A DNA stretch of 64,000 bases from Ardenticatenaceae bacterium (lineage in GTDB: Bacteria > Chloroflexota > Anaerolineae > Promineifilales > Promineifilaceae), in assembly GCA_020634215.1 (NCBI GenBank), contig JACKCD010000002.1, positions 140,940-204,939 of the forward strand, written 5' to 3'. This document shows positions 51,698 to 59,762 of the stretch, piece by piece. The notes below the pieces were generated by a model. It was not told the origin of the DNA, searched no databases, and saw nothing but the letters and a program-made list of their open reading frames with translations. A program made the position numbers and the translations under genes. Each line of letters begins with the position of its first letter. The stretch's first letter is position 1.

Positions 51698-52402
51698 ATG
51701 ATGAGTGATAACGGCCGTTTTCCCCAACTCGTTACAACTGGCACTGCCTACGAAGCAACCAGGCTGGTCCATCGCGTGCGCCGGCCGCAAGGCGACGAGC
51801 CGCACCCTACTGTTGTCATGCTGCAAGGACGCGCTGGCAACGAAGACGTGATGTGGGTTTTTGCCCGCGCTGTGCCCGCCAACTGGTTGCTCGTTGCCCC
51901 CCGCGCTATTTATGATGACCCCGACGAAGGGGGCTACTCGTGGCATTTGCCTGTGAGCGATGGCTGGGCAACGCTGGCAACATTTAATGAAGCGGTGGCG
52001 CAAGTCACGCGGCTGGTGGAAGCACTGCCAGAGCTATATGGGGCTGACCCTGACCAAATTTATTTGATGGGTTTTAGCCAAGGGGCAGCACTGTGTTTGG
52101 CGCTGGCGCTGGATGAGCCGGGACGGTATCGGGGGGTGGCGGGGCTGGTGGGGTTTATGCCCACTGTGTCGCCATCATTGCTGGCAACGGCACCGCTGCT
52201 GCATTTGCCGGTGCTGCTACTGGCGGGCACACAGGATGAACGGATTCCACTAGCGAAGGCGCAGGAGGCAGCAACGGCCGTTCGTGCCGCCGGTGCCTAT
52301 CTTGAATACCGCGAATATGACACGGGTCATAAGCTCAACGGGGCGGGAATGCGAAAGTTGACAAACTGGTGGGCGGAGCGGGAAGCAATGCGAAGTAAGT
52401 AG
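51698..52402 (+). CDS. Phospholipase/carboxylesterase family alpha/beta hydrolase
   Basis: The ATG at 51698 gives 234 residues. The nucleophile elbow is GFSQGAALC, the acid is in LAGTQDERIP, and the His is in EYDTGHKL. This is the small carboxylesterase/lysophospholipase group, cytoplasmic with no signal peptide. Upstream lies a promoter and terminator-bearing leader that may control it. The last 60 residues contain one AACGGCCGTT copy (TAV in ATAVRAAG). The substrate is unknown. Confidence 0.88.
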   Translation: MMSDNGRFPQLVTTGTAYEATRLVHRVRRPQGDEPHPTVVMLQGRAGNEDVMWVFARAVPANWLLVAPRAIYDDPDEGGYSWHLPVSDGWATLATFNEAVAQVTRLVEALPELYGADPDQIYLMGFSQGAALCLALALDEPGRYRGVAGLVGFMPTVSPSLLATAPLLHLPVLLLAGTQDERIPLAKAQEAATAVRAAGAYLEYREYDTGHKLNGAGMRKLTNWWAEREAMRSK

Positions 52403-52454
52403 TGGTTTGGAGCGAGCATTGCGTTAGTCGGCAAAATTAGGCTAAAATGAAACG

Positions 52455-52685
52455 ATGACACAAGTAACAATTCATGAAGCGGAATTACAGTTGTCGAAGC
52501 TTATTCAACAAGCGTTAGCTGGGGAAGAAATCATTATTGCGAAAGGGAAGCAGCCGCTTGTGCGGTTGGTTGCTTTGCCTGAAGCAGTTCCTCAGCGTCG
52601 TATTGGTCATGTCAAAGGGATCATCCTCTATATGGCCGATGATTTTAACGATCCGTTGCCGGAATTTGCGGACTATATGGCATGA
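52455..52685 (+). CDS. Phd/YefM-family antitoxin
   Basis: The 76-residue product begins TQVTIHEAELQLSKLIQQALAGEE, a Phd-type dimerisation and DNA-binding fold, followed by IIIAKGKQPLVRLV and a C-terminal toxin-binding tail (DFNDPLPEFADYMA). In this class the tail covers a PIN-domain RNase toxin, which is encoded 5 nt downstream but is frameshifted here. The antitoxin itself is intact. Confidence 0.9.
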   Translation: MTQVTIHEAELQLSKLIQQALAGEEIIIAKGKQPLVRLVALPEAVPQRRIGHVKGIILYMADDFNDPLPEFADYMA

Positions 52686-52690
52686 AATAG

Positions 52691-53064
52691 TTGCTGGATA
52701 CGCATGTTTTTCTGTGGAGCATCAATGGGGGAGCACTGAGCCAGCCTGCCCGTGCTGCTTTTGTTGATCTTGAAAACCAATTATTTTTGAGTGCTGCCAG
52801 CTATTGGAAATTTGCATCAAAATGGGTATTGGGAAATTACTCTTGGCTGATAATTGGCATCAGCAATTTGAGGCTGAAATGGCGGCCAATGGTATTCGCT
52901 GGCTGCCCATTGAGCAAACTTATTGTCGGCAAATTCTTGAGCTACCGGCTGTGCATCAAGACCCTTTTGATCGCTTATTGGTGGCGCAAGCGATTTGTGA
53001 AGAGATGACGATTGTGACCGGGGATCGGTATATCCCAAAATATCCTGTGCCCATTTTGTGGTGA
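52691..53064 (+). pseudogene. PIN-domain toxin gene (VapC-like) with a one-base frameshift
   Basis: From the TTG at 52691 the first frame reads LDTHVFLWSINGG, a PIN start with its first Asp, up to SYW near 52808. The PIN homology then continues one frame over: EICIKMGIGKLLL, later DPFDRLLVAQA and TGDRYIPKYP, ending at 53064. Adding one G in TGGAAA (making TGGGAAA) near 52807 restores a full PIN domain of about 125 residues with all acidic residues. So the toxin is inactivated by a single deletion, or the base is a sequencing error. Confidence 0.85.
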
Positions 53065-53068
53065 TCGG

Positions 53069-53881
53069 TTAGTGTTTGTTCCTTGCTACCTTTTCAGCCA
53101 TCGCAACGGCCGTTTCCAGAAACGCCTGCGCCACCGGGCTGGTGGGGTCGGCCTGCATGAGCGGGCTGGCCTGGTTGATGCCGGTGGAAATAACGGCCGT
53201 TAATGGCACCCGCCCAATAATTTCTGTATCGGCTAACGTTTCTGGCCGCCAGCGGCTGGAGCGTTGAAAAATCTCGTGCTTTTCCTGACAGTTCGGGCAA
53301 ATAAAGTAGCTCATATTCTCAACCAGCCCCAAAATCGGCACCCCCGCTTCCCGAAACATTTGCAGCGAGCGGCCAGCATCAAGCAGGCTTAAATCCTGCG
53401 GCGTGGTCACAATCACCACTCCCTCAATCACCCGCGCTTGCAGCAAATCGGCTTGCGGTTGCCCGGCCGACGGGGGCAGGTCAATCAACAGATAATCTAG
53501 CTCTCCCCACACCACGTCCCGTAGCGTTTGCACCACAAGCTGCCCCACCGCGGCCGCTGGTGGGTTAATCACCTGCCCTTCGGCCAGCAACAACCCCACC
53601 GACATTACCTTGAGGCCAAAACGCTCAAGCGGCTGGATGTAGGGCTGGGCGGCAGCACGACGCACCACGGGGACAAAGGCATTGCTTTTTTTGCGCTGGT
53701 GAATGCCCAACATCAGCGGCACGTTGGGGCCGTAGATGTCGGCATCAAAAATGGCGACCCGTGCCCCTTGCTGCTGCAAGGCCAGTGCCAAATTAACGGT
53801 GACGGTGGTTTTGCCCACGCCACCCTTGCCGCTGGCAATGGCAATGACGTGGCGGACGGTGGGGAGAAGGTGTTGACTCAT
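53069..53881 (-). CDS. Mrp/NBP35-family P-loop ATPase (Fe-S carrier)
   Basis: From the ATG at 53881 the product is 270 residues. It has the deviant Walker A of the family (GKGGVGKTT, 18-26), DADIYGPNVP, LLIDLPPSAG and the CPNC pair (in YFICPNC), used to bind a bridging iron-sulfur cluster. Mrp/ApbC proteins deliver Fe-S clusters to target proteins in the cytoplasm. No suf or isc genes are adjacent. An upstream start (53923) falls in a repeat and is unlikely. It is convergent with the PIN toxin gene, with 4 nt between. Confidence 0.93.
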   Translation of the reverse strand: MSQHLLPTVRHVIAIASGKGGVGKTTVTVNLALALQQQGARVAIFDADIYGPNVPLMLGIHQRKKSNAFVPVVRRAAAQPYIQPLERFGLKVMSVGLLLAEGQVINPPAAAVGQLVVQTLRDVVWGELDYLLIDLPPSAGQPQADLLQARVIEGVVIVTTPQDLSLLDAGRSLQMFREAGVPILGLVENMSYFICPNCQEKHEIFQRSSRWRPETLADTEIIGRVPLTAVISTGINQASPLMQADPTSPVAQAFLETAVAMAEKVARNKH

Positions 53882-53883
53882 AA

Positions 53884-53956
53884 TAATCGGTAATCGGTAA
53901 TCAGTAATCGGTTGAGCGATCACTGGTTACTGATCACTGATTACTGGTTACCGGTT
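53884..53956. repeat. Inverted tandem 7-mer repeat (TAATCGG family)
   Basis: TAATCGG, TAATCGG, TAATCAG and TAATCGG in tandem face complementary TGATTAC/TGGTTAC units. It lies at the divergent gap between the Mrp and HtrA genes; the same repeat type is translated inside copA. Confidence 0.85.
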
Positions 53957-54106
53957 CTCATCTGTTTCTTAACGGCCGTTTATACAACCCTTATGCTAAG
54001 TTTACACTTTTTTTACCACTCTGTTCCACAATCTTAACTATCAGATTCAGTGGTTCAAAAGATGGTGCGGCAGCATTGTCAATGCACCAACTTTTAGGAG
54101 ATTCAG

Positions 54107-55318
54107 ATGAAGCAAAAAAGTGTCCGTCAATTATTTATTCTTTTTATGATGATAGCTGCATTGGTGCTGGCGGCGTGTGGTGGGCTGGCCGAGGAAACGG
54201 CACAGACACAGCCAGTGGCGCAAACGGCGGGCGAGGCGTTGGTGTTGCCAACGGCCGTTCCTGCCGAACCCGTTATTGAAGCAACCAACCTCACCCCCAC
54301 CGACCAGGTTGCTCCGGCTCCTGTACAGGTGACTGACCAGCAGGTAGCGCAAGCAAAGCTCGACCTGTTTGCCCAGGAGCAGGCGTTTGTGGCGCTTTAT
54401 GAGCAGGTCAATGGAGCCGTGGTGAATGTGCAGCTTAGCAATGGCGAAGGCTCTGGCTTTGTCATTGACCAGGAAGGCCATATTGTAACCAATAACCACG
54501 TCGTGGCCGATGGTGGCCCGATTCAGGTCAACTTTGCAAACGGCCGTTCTGTTCCCGCCACCCTTATCGGTACCGACCCCGACTCCGATGTGGCCGTCAT
54601 CCAGGTGGACGTACCCGCCAACGAGCTAACCGTTGTCCCGCTGGGCGATTCCGACAGCCTCAAAGTAGGGCAAATTGTCATTGCGATTGGCAGTCCCTTT
54701 GGCTTGGACAACACCATGACGACTGGTATTGTTTCTGGGCTGAGCCGCACGTTGCCTGGTGGTGCCAGTGCCAGCCGTTATCAAGTCCCCGATGTCATCC
54801 AGACCGACGCTGCCATTAACCCCGGCAACTCTGGTGGCCCGCTGCTTGACCTAAACGGCCGTGTTATCGGCATCAACACCGCCATCGAATCCCCCGTGCG
54901 GGCCTCTTCAGGCGTTGGCTTTGCCGTCCCGGTGAATGTGGTCAAGGCCGTTGTGCCCCAAATCATCAGTGGTGAGCAGGTACAGCACCCGTGGCTGGGT
55001 ATTGCCGGTGGCACCATTACTCCCGCTGCGGCGGAGCAAATGGGGCTGAACAGTGAGCAGCGTGGTGTGATTGTCAGTACCGTGACGGCTGGTGGCCCTG
55101 CCGCCCAAGCCGGGCTGCGCGGTGGCGATGCCCAAACCGGGCTTGGTGGTGATGTCATCGTTGGGATTGATGGGCAAACCGTCAACGAGTTTGACGACCT
55201 GCTAGGCTACATCATCCAGCACACCACCGTCGGCCAAACGGTCACGCTGCAAGTTCTGCGCGGTGGGCAACCGCAAACCATCCAAATCACGTTGGGCGCA
55301 CGCCCCGCTAACGGCTAA
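54107..55318 (+). CDS. HtrA/DegP-like S1C serine protease, lipoprotein
   Basis: AGGAG lies 6 nt before the ATG; the product is 403 residues. The signal ends in a lipobox (LVLAAC, Cys24). A low-complexity linker leads to the trypsin-like domain, with the catalytic triad His131 (VTNNHVV), Asp161 (DSDVAVIQVD) and Ser242 (NPGNSGGPLL). One C-terminal PDZ domain follows (about 295-395, GVIVSTVTAGGPAAQAGLRGGD). It degrades or refolds damaged envelope proteins while anchored by lipid on the outer face of the membrane. An intrinsic terminator follows. Confidence 0.96.
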   Translation: MKQKSVRQLFILFMMIAALVLAACGGLAEETAQTQPVAQTAGEALVLPTAVPAEPVIEATNLTPTDQVAPAPVQVTDQQVAQAKLDLFAQEQAFVALYEQVNGAVVNVQLSNGEGSGFVIDQEGHIVTNNHVVADGGPIQVNFANGRSVPATLIGTDPDSDVAVIQVDVPANELTVVPLGDSDSLKVGQIVIAIGSPFGLDNTMTTGIVSGLSRTLPGGASASRYQVPDVIQTDAAINPGNSGGPLLDLNGRVIGINTAIESPVRASSGVGFAVPVNVVKAVVPQIISGEQVQHPWLGIAGGTITPAAAEQMGLNSEQRGVIVSTVTAGGPAAQAGLRGGDAQTGLGGDVIVGIDGQTVNEFDDLLGYIIQHTTVGQTVTLQVLRGGQPQTIQITLGARPANG

Positions 55319-55346
55319 CGTTTTCTCCCTCCTCCCCCTTTGTTCT

Positions 55347-55378
55347 GGCCCCGCATCCTCTGGGTGCGGGGCCTTTTA
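55347..55378 (+). terminator. Intrinsic terminator after the HtrA gene
   Basis: GGCCCCGCA (55347-55355) pairs with TGCGGGGCC (55365-55373), followed by TTTTA. It lies 29 nt after the stop codon. Confidence 0.9.
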
Positions 55379-55389
55379 TGTTGGCTAGG

Positions 55390-55526
55390 AGTCTGTCGGA
55401 AAAAGAATTTTGGGACGCAGATTTCCCTGATTTGGCCTGATTTTTGGACGTTTGATCGCTAAAATCAGGTTAAATCCGCGTTTGTCCGTGTTTGTCCGCG
55501 TCCTATTTGGACTTCTCCGACAGGCT
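55390..55526. repeat. Dispersed intergenic repeat (AGTCTGTCGGA ... TCCGACAGGCT)
   Basis: The ends AGTCTGTCGGA and TCCGACAGGCT are near reverse complements. The interior contains GTTTGTCCGTGTTTGTCCGC units that match the stretch at 17783. It looks like a small non-coding mobile-type element between the HtrA terminator and the RsbU gene. Confidence 0.7.
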
Positions 55527-55534
55527 GCGAACAG

Positions 55535-58441
55535 TCACGGTTGTTGCTCCCGCTTTAACACAATCAGCGTCATGTCATCAAACTGCGGTGAGTCGCCGGC
55601 ATGGTCGTTGACCTCTTGGGTGATGGTTTCAATAATGGCGGCGGCGTTGTGGCGGCGGGCGCGGTCAGCGGCTAGATGGAGCCGTTTGAGACCAAACTCA
55701 TCCAAATCCTCATTCATGGATTCGGTGATGCCGTCGGTGTAGCAAACCAGGGTGTCGCCAGGGTGGAGGGTGAGGGTGTGTTGGCGCACCTGAATGGTGG
55801 GCAGCACACCCAGTGCCATGCCGCTGTTGTGCAGCAGTTCGGTGCTGCCGTTGGCGCGAATGAGTAGGGGCGGGTTGTGGCCGCCGTTGGCATAGGTGAG
55901 GCGATTGTGGGCGGAGTCCCAAATGGCGTAGAAAATGGTGACAAAGAGGTCGGACTGGGCATCGTTGTCGAGGATTTCGTTGACGCGCATCAGCACTTCG
56001 GCGGGGCTTTCTCGGTTGAGGGCCACGGTGCGGAGGACGGTGCGGCTGAGTGCCATAAAAAGGGCGGCGGGAACCCCTTTGTCGGCTACATCGGCAATGA
56101 CCAGCCCCCATTTGCCGTTGCTGAGGGGCAAAAAGTCGTAAAAGTCGCCGCTGACCTGGCGGGCGGCTTGCCAATGGCTGGCGATGGTGCAGCCGGGAAT
56201 GGCGGGGTTGGTTTTGGGGAGAAAGCTGGTTTGGATTTCCTGGGCGACGGTGAGTTCCTGCTCAAGCCGGGTGCGCTCAGCTGATTCTTTGTAGAGTTGG
56301 TTGTTGACAACGGCCGTTGCCGCCTGCTGGGCAATCCCGTTGAGGATGTTGAGGCGGCGGGGGGAGAAGAAACGGCCGTTTTCCCCCAATCCTGCCACCA
56401 TCACCCCCACCAGCCGCCCCTGCGCGTGCAGCGGCAGGGCAAAGGCGTGGGGGGTTGCCAGTGCCGTTTGCAGCCAGTGGGGCGGGTGGATGAGCGAGAA
56501 GGGGGCAGGTGTATTGGCCGACCAGTCGGCCGGCTGGTCAACGGGCTGGCGACGAAGCTGCTGCCATTCACTGTGGCTGATTTCCAGCGTTTCCAGCAGC
56601 CCCAGGCTCATCGGGTCAATGCCGTGGCTGGGGCCGGGGGTGAACAGTTCACGTTCCTCATCCCAAATCAACATCAGCAGCGACTCCACGCCAACGAGCA
56701 GTGGAATGAGGCGGACGATGGTGTCGAGGATTTCGTTGAGGTCAATCAGGCTGTTGACCGCTTCTGCCACTTGCAGCAGTGCCGTGTTTACCCAGGCTTC
56801 TTCTTGCTGTGCCAGCCGCAGCCGGGCATTTTCGATGGCTTGAGCCGTTTGCTGGGCAATATTTTCCAACAGTTCTTGCTGTCGGGCTTGGCTCTGTTCG
56901 CGCTGTTTGTCATCGCTGGCGGGGGATGTAACCAGCAGCACGCCAAGCAAATCCATTTGGTTGGGGGCAAGCAGCGGGAGCAGCAGCAGCGGTGCGGCGG
57001 GCTGTATGGCTGACTGTAGCCAGGCGGGAATATTGTGGGTGGTCATGGCTTCCTGACCAACATGAACCGCATCCAGCGGCGGCCAGTCGCCGATGGCGAG
57101 GGGCTGGGTGGGTGCGGGGTGGTGGCTGTTGGCTTCGTAATGGGCGCTGACGGTGTAGCGGTCGGTCTCGGGGTCGCGCAGGAGGATGGTGCAGGTGGGG
57201 ATGCCGATGAGCATGGGGGTGAGGCGAGAAACGGCCGTTGTTATTTCCTCCAAATCGCGGCTGTGGCTGAGGGTTTCGGCTACCTGAAGCTGGGCTGTGG
57301 AAACCCACGCTTGCTCCCGCTGACGGGCAAGCTGTTCGGCTTTGTAAATGGCGCTGGCAATCTCTTCGGCCAGGGCTTCAAGCACCGGGGTGGTGGTGTC
57401 GGTAAAGGCGTTGCGGTTTTGGCTTTGCACATCCAGCACACCCAGCAGCCGATTATCGGCGATGAGGGGGAAACAGGCTTCGGCGTGGGTGTTGAACGGG
57501 GTGGCAAGGGCAGACGGGTGGTGGAGAAAACGGCCGTCTTGGGTGGTGTCGTTGCTGACGATGGTGTGGTTGGTGGAAACGGCCGTTCCCACCAACCCTT
57601 CTCCTGCCGCCAGCCGCAGACCCGTGGCGCAAAGCTCCGGCTGGCTGCTTGCCATAATGACTGCCTGATTTGCGTCCGGTTCGTAGGTAAAGATGTTGAC
57701 CGGGTGCAAGCCAAAGGTGGCGGCCGTGAGCGTGACCACCTGTTCAAACAGCTCATCTAGCTCCTGCACCATGTTGACCTGCCGCGCAATCTGGCTAACC
57801 AATTCCAGATGGGCGGCACGCATTCGTGCCTGGGCAAAGAGGCGGGCGTTGGCGATGGCGGCGGCGGCCTGGTTGGCAAGGATGGTCAGGCGGCGCTGGT
57901 CTTCGTCGCTGTAGCGGTTGGGGGCATGGCTTTGGGCGGCGACGGTGCCGATGACGGTGTCGCCGCTGATGAGGGGAATAAAGATGGCGGAGCGGGGTGG
58001 GTCGCTGCTGATATAGCGAGGGCGGGCGGGAAGCTGCGCTATTTCCCGCTGGAAGTCGCGGATCATGAGGGGTTGGCCGGTGCGCTGCACCCAGCCGACC
58101 AGCCCTTCGCTGTCGCTGAGGTCAAAGGTTTGGGGGGTGGGTTGCCGCCGACCGTTGAGGCACCAAAAGAGGATTTCGTAGGAACGGCCGTTAAACAGCC
58201 CAATTTGAAACGTTTGCGCGTCAATAATCCGCCCCACTTCGTCGGCAATGAGCTGGCAGAGGGCGGTGATGTCCATTTCGGCGGCGACCATAGCGCGGCC
58301 GGCGGTGCTGAGTGCCTCCAATTCGGCCACGCGCTGCATCAACCGTCGCCGCGATTGGTACCGCTGCCAGAGGATGTAGGCAACGGCCGTTAGCGAGGCG
58401 ATGAGAATGAAAAAGGAAAGCGTCGGCCAATTGAAAGACAT
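55535..58441 (-). CDS. Multi-GAF SpoIIE/PP2C phosphatase (RsbU-like)
   Basis: From the ATG at 58441 the product is 968 residues. One membrane segment (about 8-26) is followed by a coiled stretch and about four GAF-type sensory domains (roughly 40-190, 205-360, 385-540, 565-710). After a linker with LEQELTVAQEIQTSFLPK comes the SpoIIE phosphatase (VSGDFYDFLPL, VADKGVPAALFMA, YANGGHNPPLL, YTDGITESM, DDMTLIVLK) with its metal-binding Asp residues. It would dephosphorylate the STAS anti-sigma antagonist encoded downstream in the cluster, freeing sigma-factor control in response to signals sensed by the GAF domains. Confidence 0.92.
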   Translation of the reverse strand: MSFNWPTLSFFILIASLTAVAYILWQRYQSRRRLMQRVAELEALSTAGRAMVAAEMDITALCQLIADEVGRIIDAQTFQIGLFNGRSYEILFWCLNGRRQPTPQTFDLSDSEGLVGWVQRTGQPLMIRDFQREIAQLPARPRYISSDPPRSAIFIPLISGDTVIGTVAAQSHAPNRYSDEDQRRLTILANQAAAAIANARLFAQARMRAAHLELVSQIARQVNMVQELDELFEQVVTLTAATFGLHPVNIFTYEPDANQAVIMASSQPELCATGLRLAAGEGLVGTAVSTNHTIVSNDTTQDGRFLHHPSALATPFNTHAEACFPLIADNRLLGVLDVQSQNRNAFTDTTTPVLEALAEEIASAIYKAEQLARQREQAWVSTAQLQVAETLSHSRDLEEITTAVSRLTPMLIGIPTCTILLRDPETDRYTVSAHYEANSHHPAPTQPLAIGDWPPLDAVHVGQEAMTTHNIPAWLQSAIQPAAPLLLLPLLAPNQMDLLGVLLVTSPASDDKQREQSQARQQELLENIAQQTAQAIENARLRLAQQEEAWVNTALLQVAEAVNSLIDLNEILDTIVRLIPLLVGVESLLMLIWDEERELFTPGPSHGIDPMSLGLLETLEISHSEWQQLRRQPVDQPADWSANTPAPFSLIHPPHWLQTALATPHAFALPLHAQGRLVGVMVAGLGENGRFFSPRRLNILNGIAQQAATAVVNNQLYKESAERTRLEQELTVAQEIQTSFLPKTNPAIPGCTIASHWQAARQVSGDFYDFLPLSNGKWGLVIADVADKGVPAALFMALSRTVLRTVALNRESPAEVLMRVNEILDNDAQSDLFVTIFYAIWDSAHNRLTYANGGHNPPLLIRANGSTELLHNSGMALGVLPTIQVRQHTLTLHPGDTLVCYTDGITESMNEDLDEFGLKRLHLAADRARRHNAAAIIETITQEVNDHAGDSPQFDDMTLIVLKREQQP

Positions 58442-58515
58442 AATCAATTGCAGGTGGCAGTTGACAGAGGTGCCTTGTTACCTGCCACCTGTTACCAAAC
58501 GGGGCTGATAAGGCA

Positions 58516-58863
58516 CTAATCGTTCGCTGTGAATTGTTGTATCGCTTGTTGCTGGGTGGGGACAATGGTAAACACCTGGTCAAACCCCACCATAGCAAAA
58601 ATTTCGTGCAGCCGTGGCGTTAGCCCAAATAAAATGAGGTTTCCCTGCTGCTGGTGGGTGCGCCGCCAGGCAGCAACCAGGCAGCGCAGGCCACCGCTGT
58701 TAATGTAGATGGTTTGGCTGAGGTCAATGATGAGGCGGAACTGGTTGGCGGTCAGGAGCGTGTTGAGCGTTTTTTCCAGTTCGGGTGTTAGCGTTTGGTC
58801 GAGCCGCCCGGCAACGCCTACAAGCCAAATTTGGTTATCCAGCTCTTTCTGCCAAATGGTCAT
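58516..58863 (-). CDS. STAS-domain anti-sigma-factor antagonist
   Basis: The 115-residue STAS protein has LVGVAGRLDQTLTPELEK, LIIDLSQTIYINSGGLRCL (Ser of the INSGGL site is the phospho-target) and LTPRLHEIFAMVGFDQVF. It overlaps the RsbW-like gene by 4 bp, as expected for coupled switch partners. Dephosphorylated STAS would bind the anti-sigma kinase. Confidence 0.92.
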   Translation of the reverse strand: MTIWQKELDNQIWLVGVAGRLDQTLTPELEKTLNTLLTANQFRLIIDLSQTIYINSGGLRCLVAAWRRTHQQQGNLILFGLTPRLHEIFAMVGFDQVFTIVPTQQQAIQQFTAND

Positions 58864-59330
58864 GGTTTTTGCTTTACCATCCTCAGCCGATTGCCTTTGC
58901 GTGCGTCAAAGGTGAACTGGACATCATCCATAAGCTGTTTGATGAGATGGAGGCCGAAGCCGCCAACAGGCAAGGCTTGCGGATCAGGGGGGAGGGTGGT
59001 GAGATCGGGCGGGGCGGGGACGGTGGTGGGGTCAAAAGAACGGCCGTTATCACGCAGCACAATCTCAAACCGATCCCCCTTATCCTGGTAGCTAACTGTA
59101 ATAGACCCAATCCCCTCACCCCCATAAGCATGTTCAATGATATTGGTCGCTGCCTCATCACAGCACAACTCAATGCGAAAAAGCTCGTCTTCGCCAAACC
59201 CGGCGCGGCGGGCACCGTCAGCTACAAATTGGCAAACGCGCTGCACCTGGGCATAGTGGCCGGGCACCGTTAATTCATGTCGTTTCACCAGCCGATTCCA
59301 GAGCTTGCCCAGCAGCTTCCGTACAACCAC
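58860..59330 (-). CDS. RsbW-like anti-sigma regulatory ATPase/kinase
   Basis: The GTG at 59330 gives 156 residues; CAGGAAACC precedes it. The HATPase pattern is clear: ELCCDEAATNIIEHAYGG (N box), VLRDNGRSFDP (G1), and GGFGLHLIKQLMD (G2). The kinase phosphorylates a STAS partner and holds a sigma factor in its inactive state. It sits between two STAS genes, so either could be its antagonist. No sigma-factor gene is in the window. Confidence 0.92.
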   Translation of the reverse strand: MVVRKLLGKLWNRLVKRHELTVPGHYAQVQRVCQFVADGARRAGFGEDELFRIELCCDEAATNIIEHAYGGEGIGSITVSYQDKGDRFEIVLRDNGRSFDPTTVPAPPDLTTLPPDPQALPVGGFGLHLIKQLMDDVQFTFDARKGNRLRMVKQKP

Positions 59331-59339
59331 GGTTTCCTG

Positions 59340-59669
59340 TTAAAAACTACCAACGGCCGTTGTGTCATTGTCAAACGTACCAAAGAGCGAATGTAGCCCG
59401 GCAAGCGTTAACACTTCCATCACCCTGCTTGATGGTTCGCTGAGGCGCAAGTCGCCACCAGCCTGCTTGCAATCGCGCAGCTTGGAAACAAGCGACCGCA
59501 CCCCGGCACTGCTCATGTAATGAACGCTGGCTAAATTCAGCACCACGTGGTCACGGGCATTGTCCAAAGCAGCCTCTAGCTGGGTGTAACTATCGCTGTC
59601 AACCCGGCCAGACACGGTGATCAGGTCAACGCGATGCAAGCTCTCTTTGGTAATTGCTAACTCACTCAT
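59340..59669 (-). CDS. STAS-domain anti-sigma-factor antagonist, second copy
   Basis: The 109-residue STAS protein has VDLITVSGRVDSDSYTQLEA, VLNLASVHYMSSAGVRSL (phospho-Ser in MSSAGV) and SSRVMEVLTLAGLHSLF, closest to canonical RsbV/SpoIIAA types. It is the first gene of the cluster of four. A TAGGAGGAACAG sequence precedes its ATG and gives strong initiation. Confidence 0.93.
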   Translation of the reverse strand: MSELAITKESLHRVDLITVSGRVDSDSYTQLEAALDNARDHVVLNLASVHYMSSAGVRSLVSKLRDCKQAGGDLRLSEPSSRVMEVLTLAGLHSLFGTFDNDTTAVGSF

Positions 59670-59762
59670 GAACTGTTCCTCCTAGGAAACTGTAGGACAA
59701 GTTTGCAAACTTGTCCCACGATGAAAATTGGATGCGGATAAATGTCGCCGTTGCCTAAATGA

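Noticed and set aside
37400..53956. Tandem repeats as a CRISPR array
   Set aside because: Units are 7-8 bp without spacers of constant length, and no cas gene is present.
56297..57013. Open frame opposite the GAF/SpoIIE gene
   Set aside because: Antisense shadow of a clear multi-domain gene.
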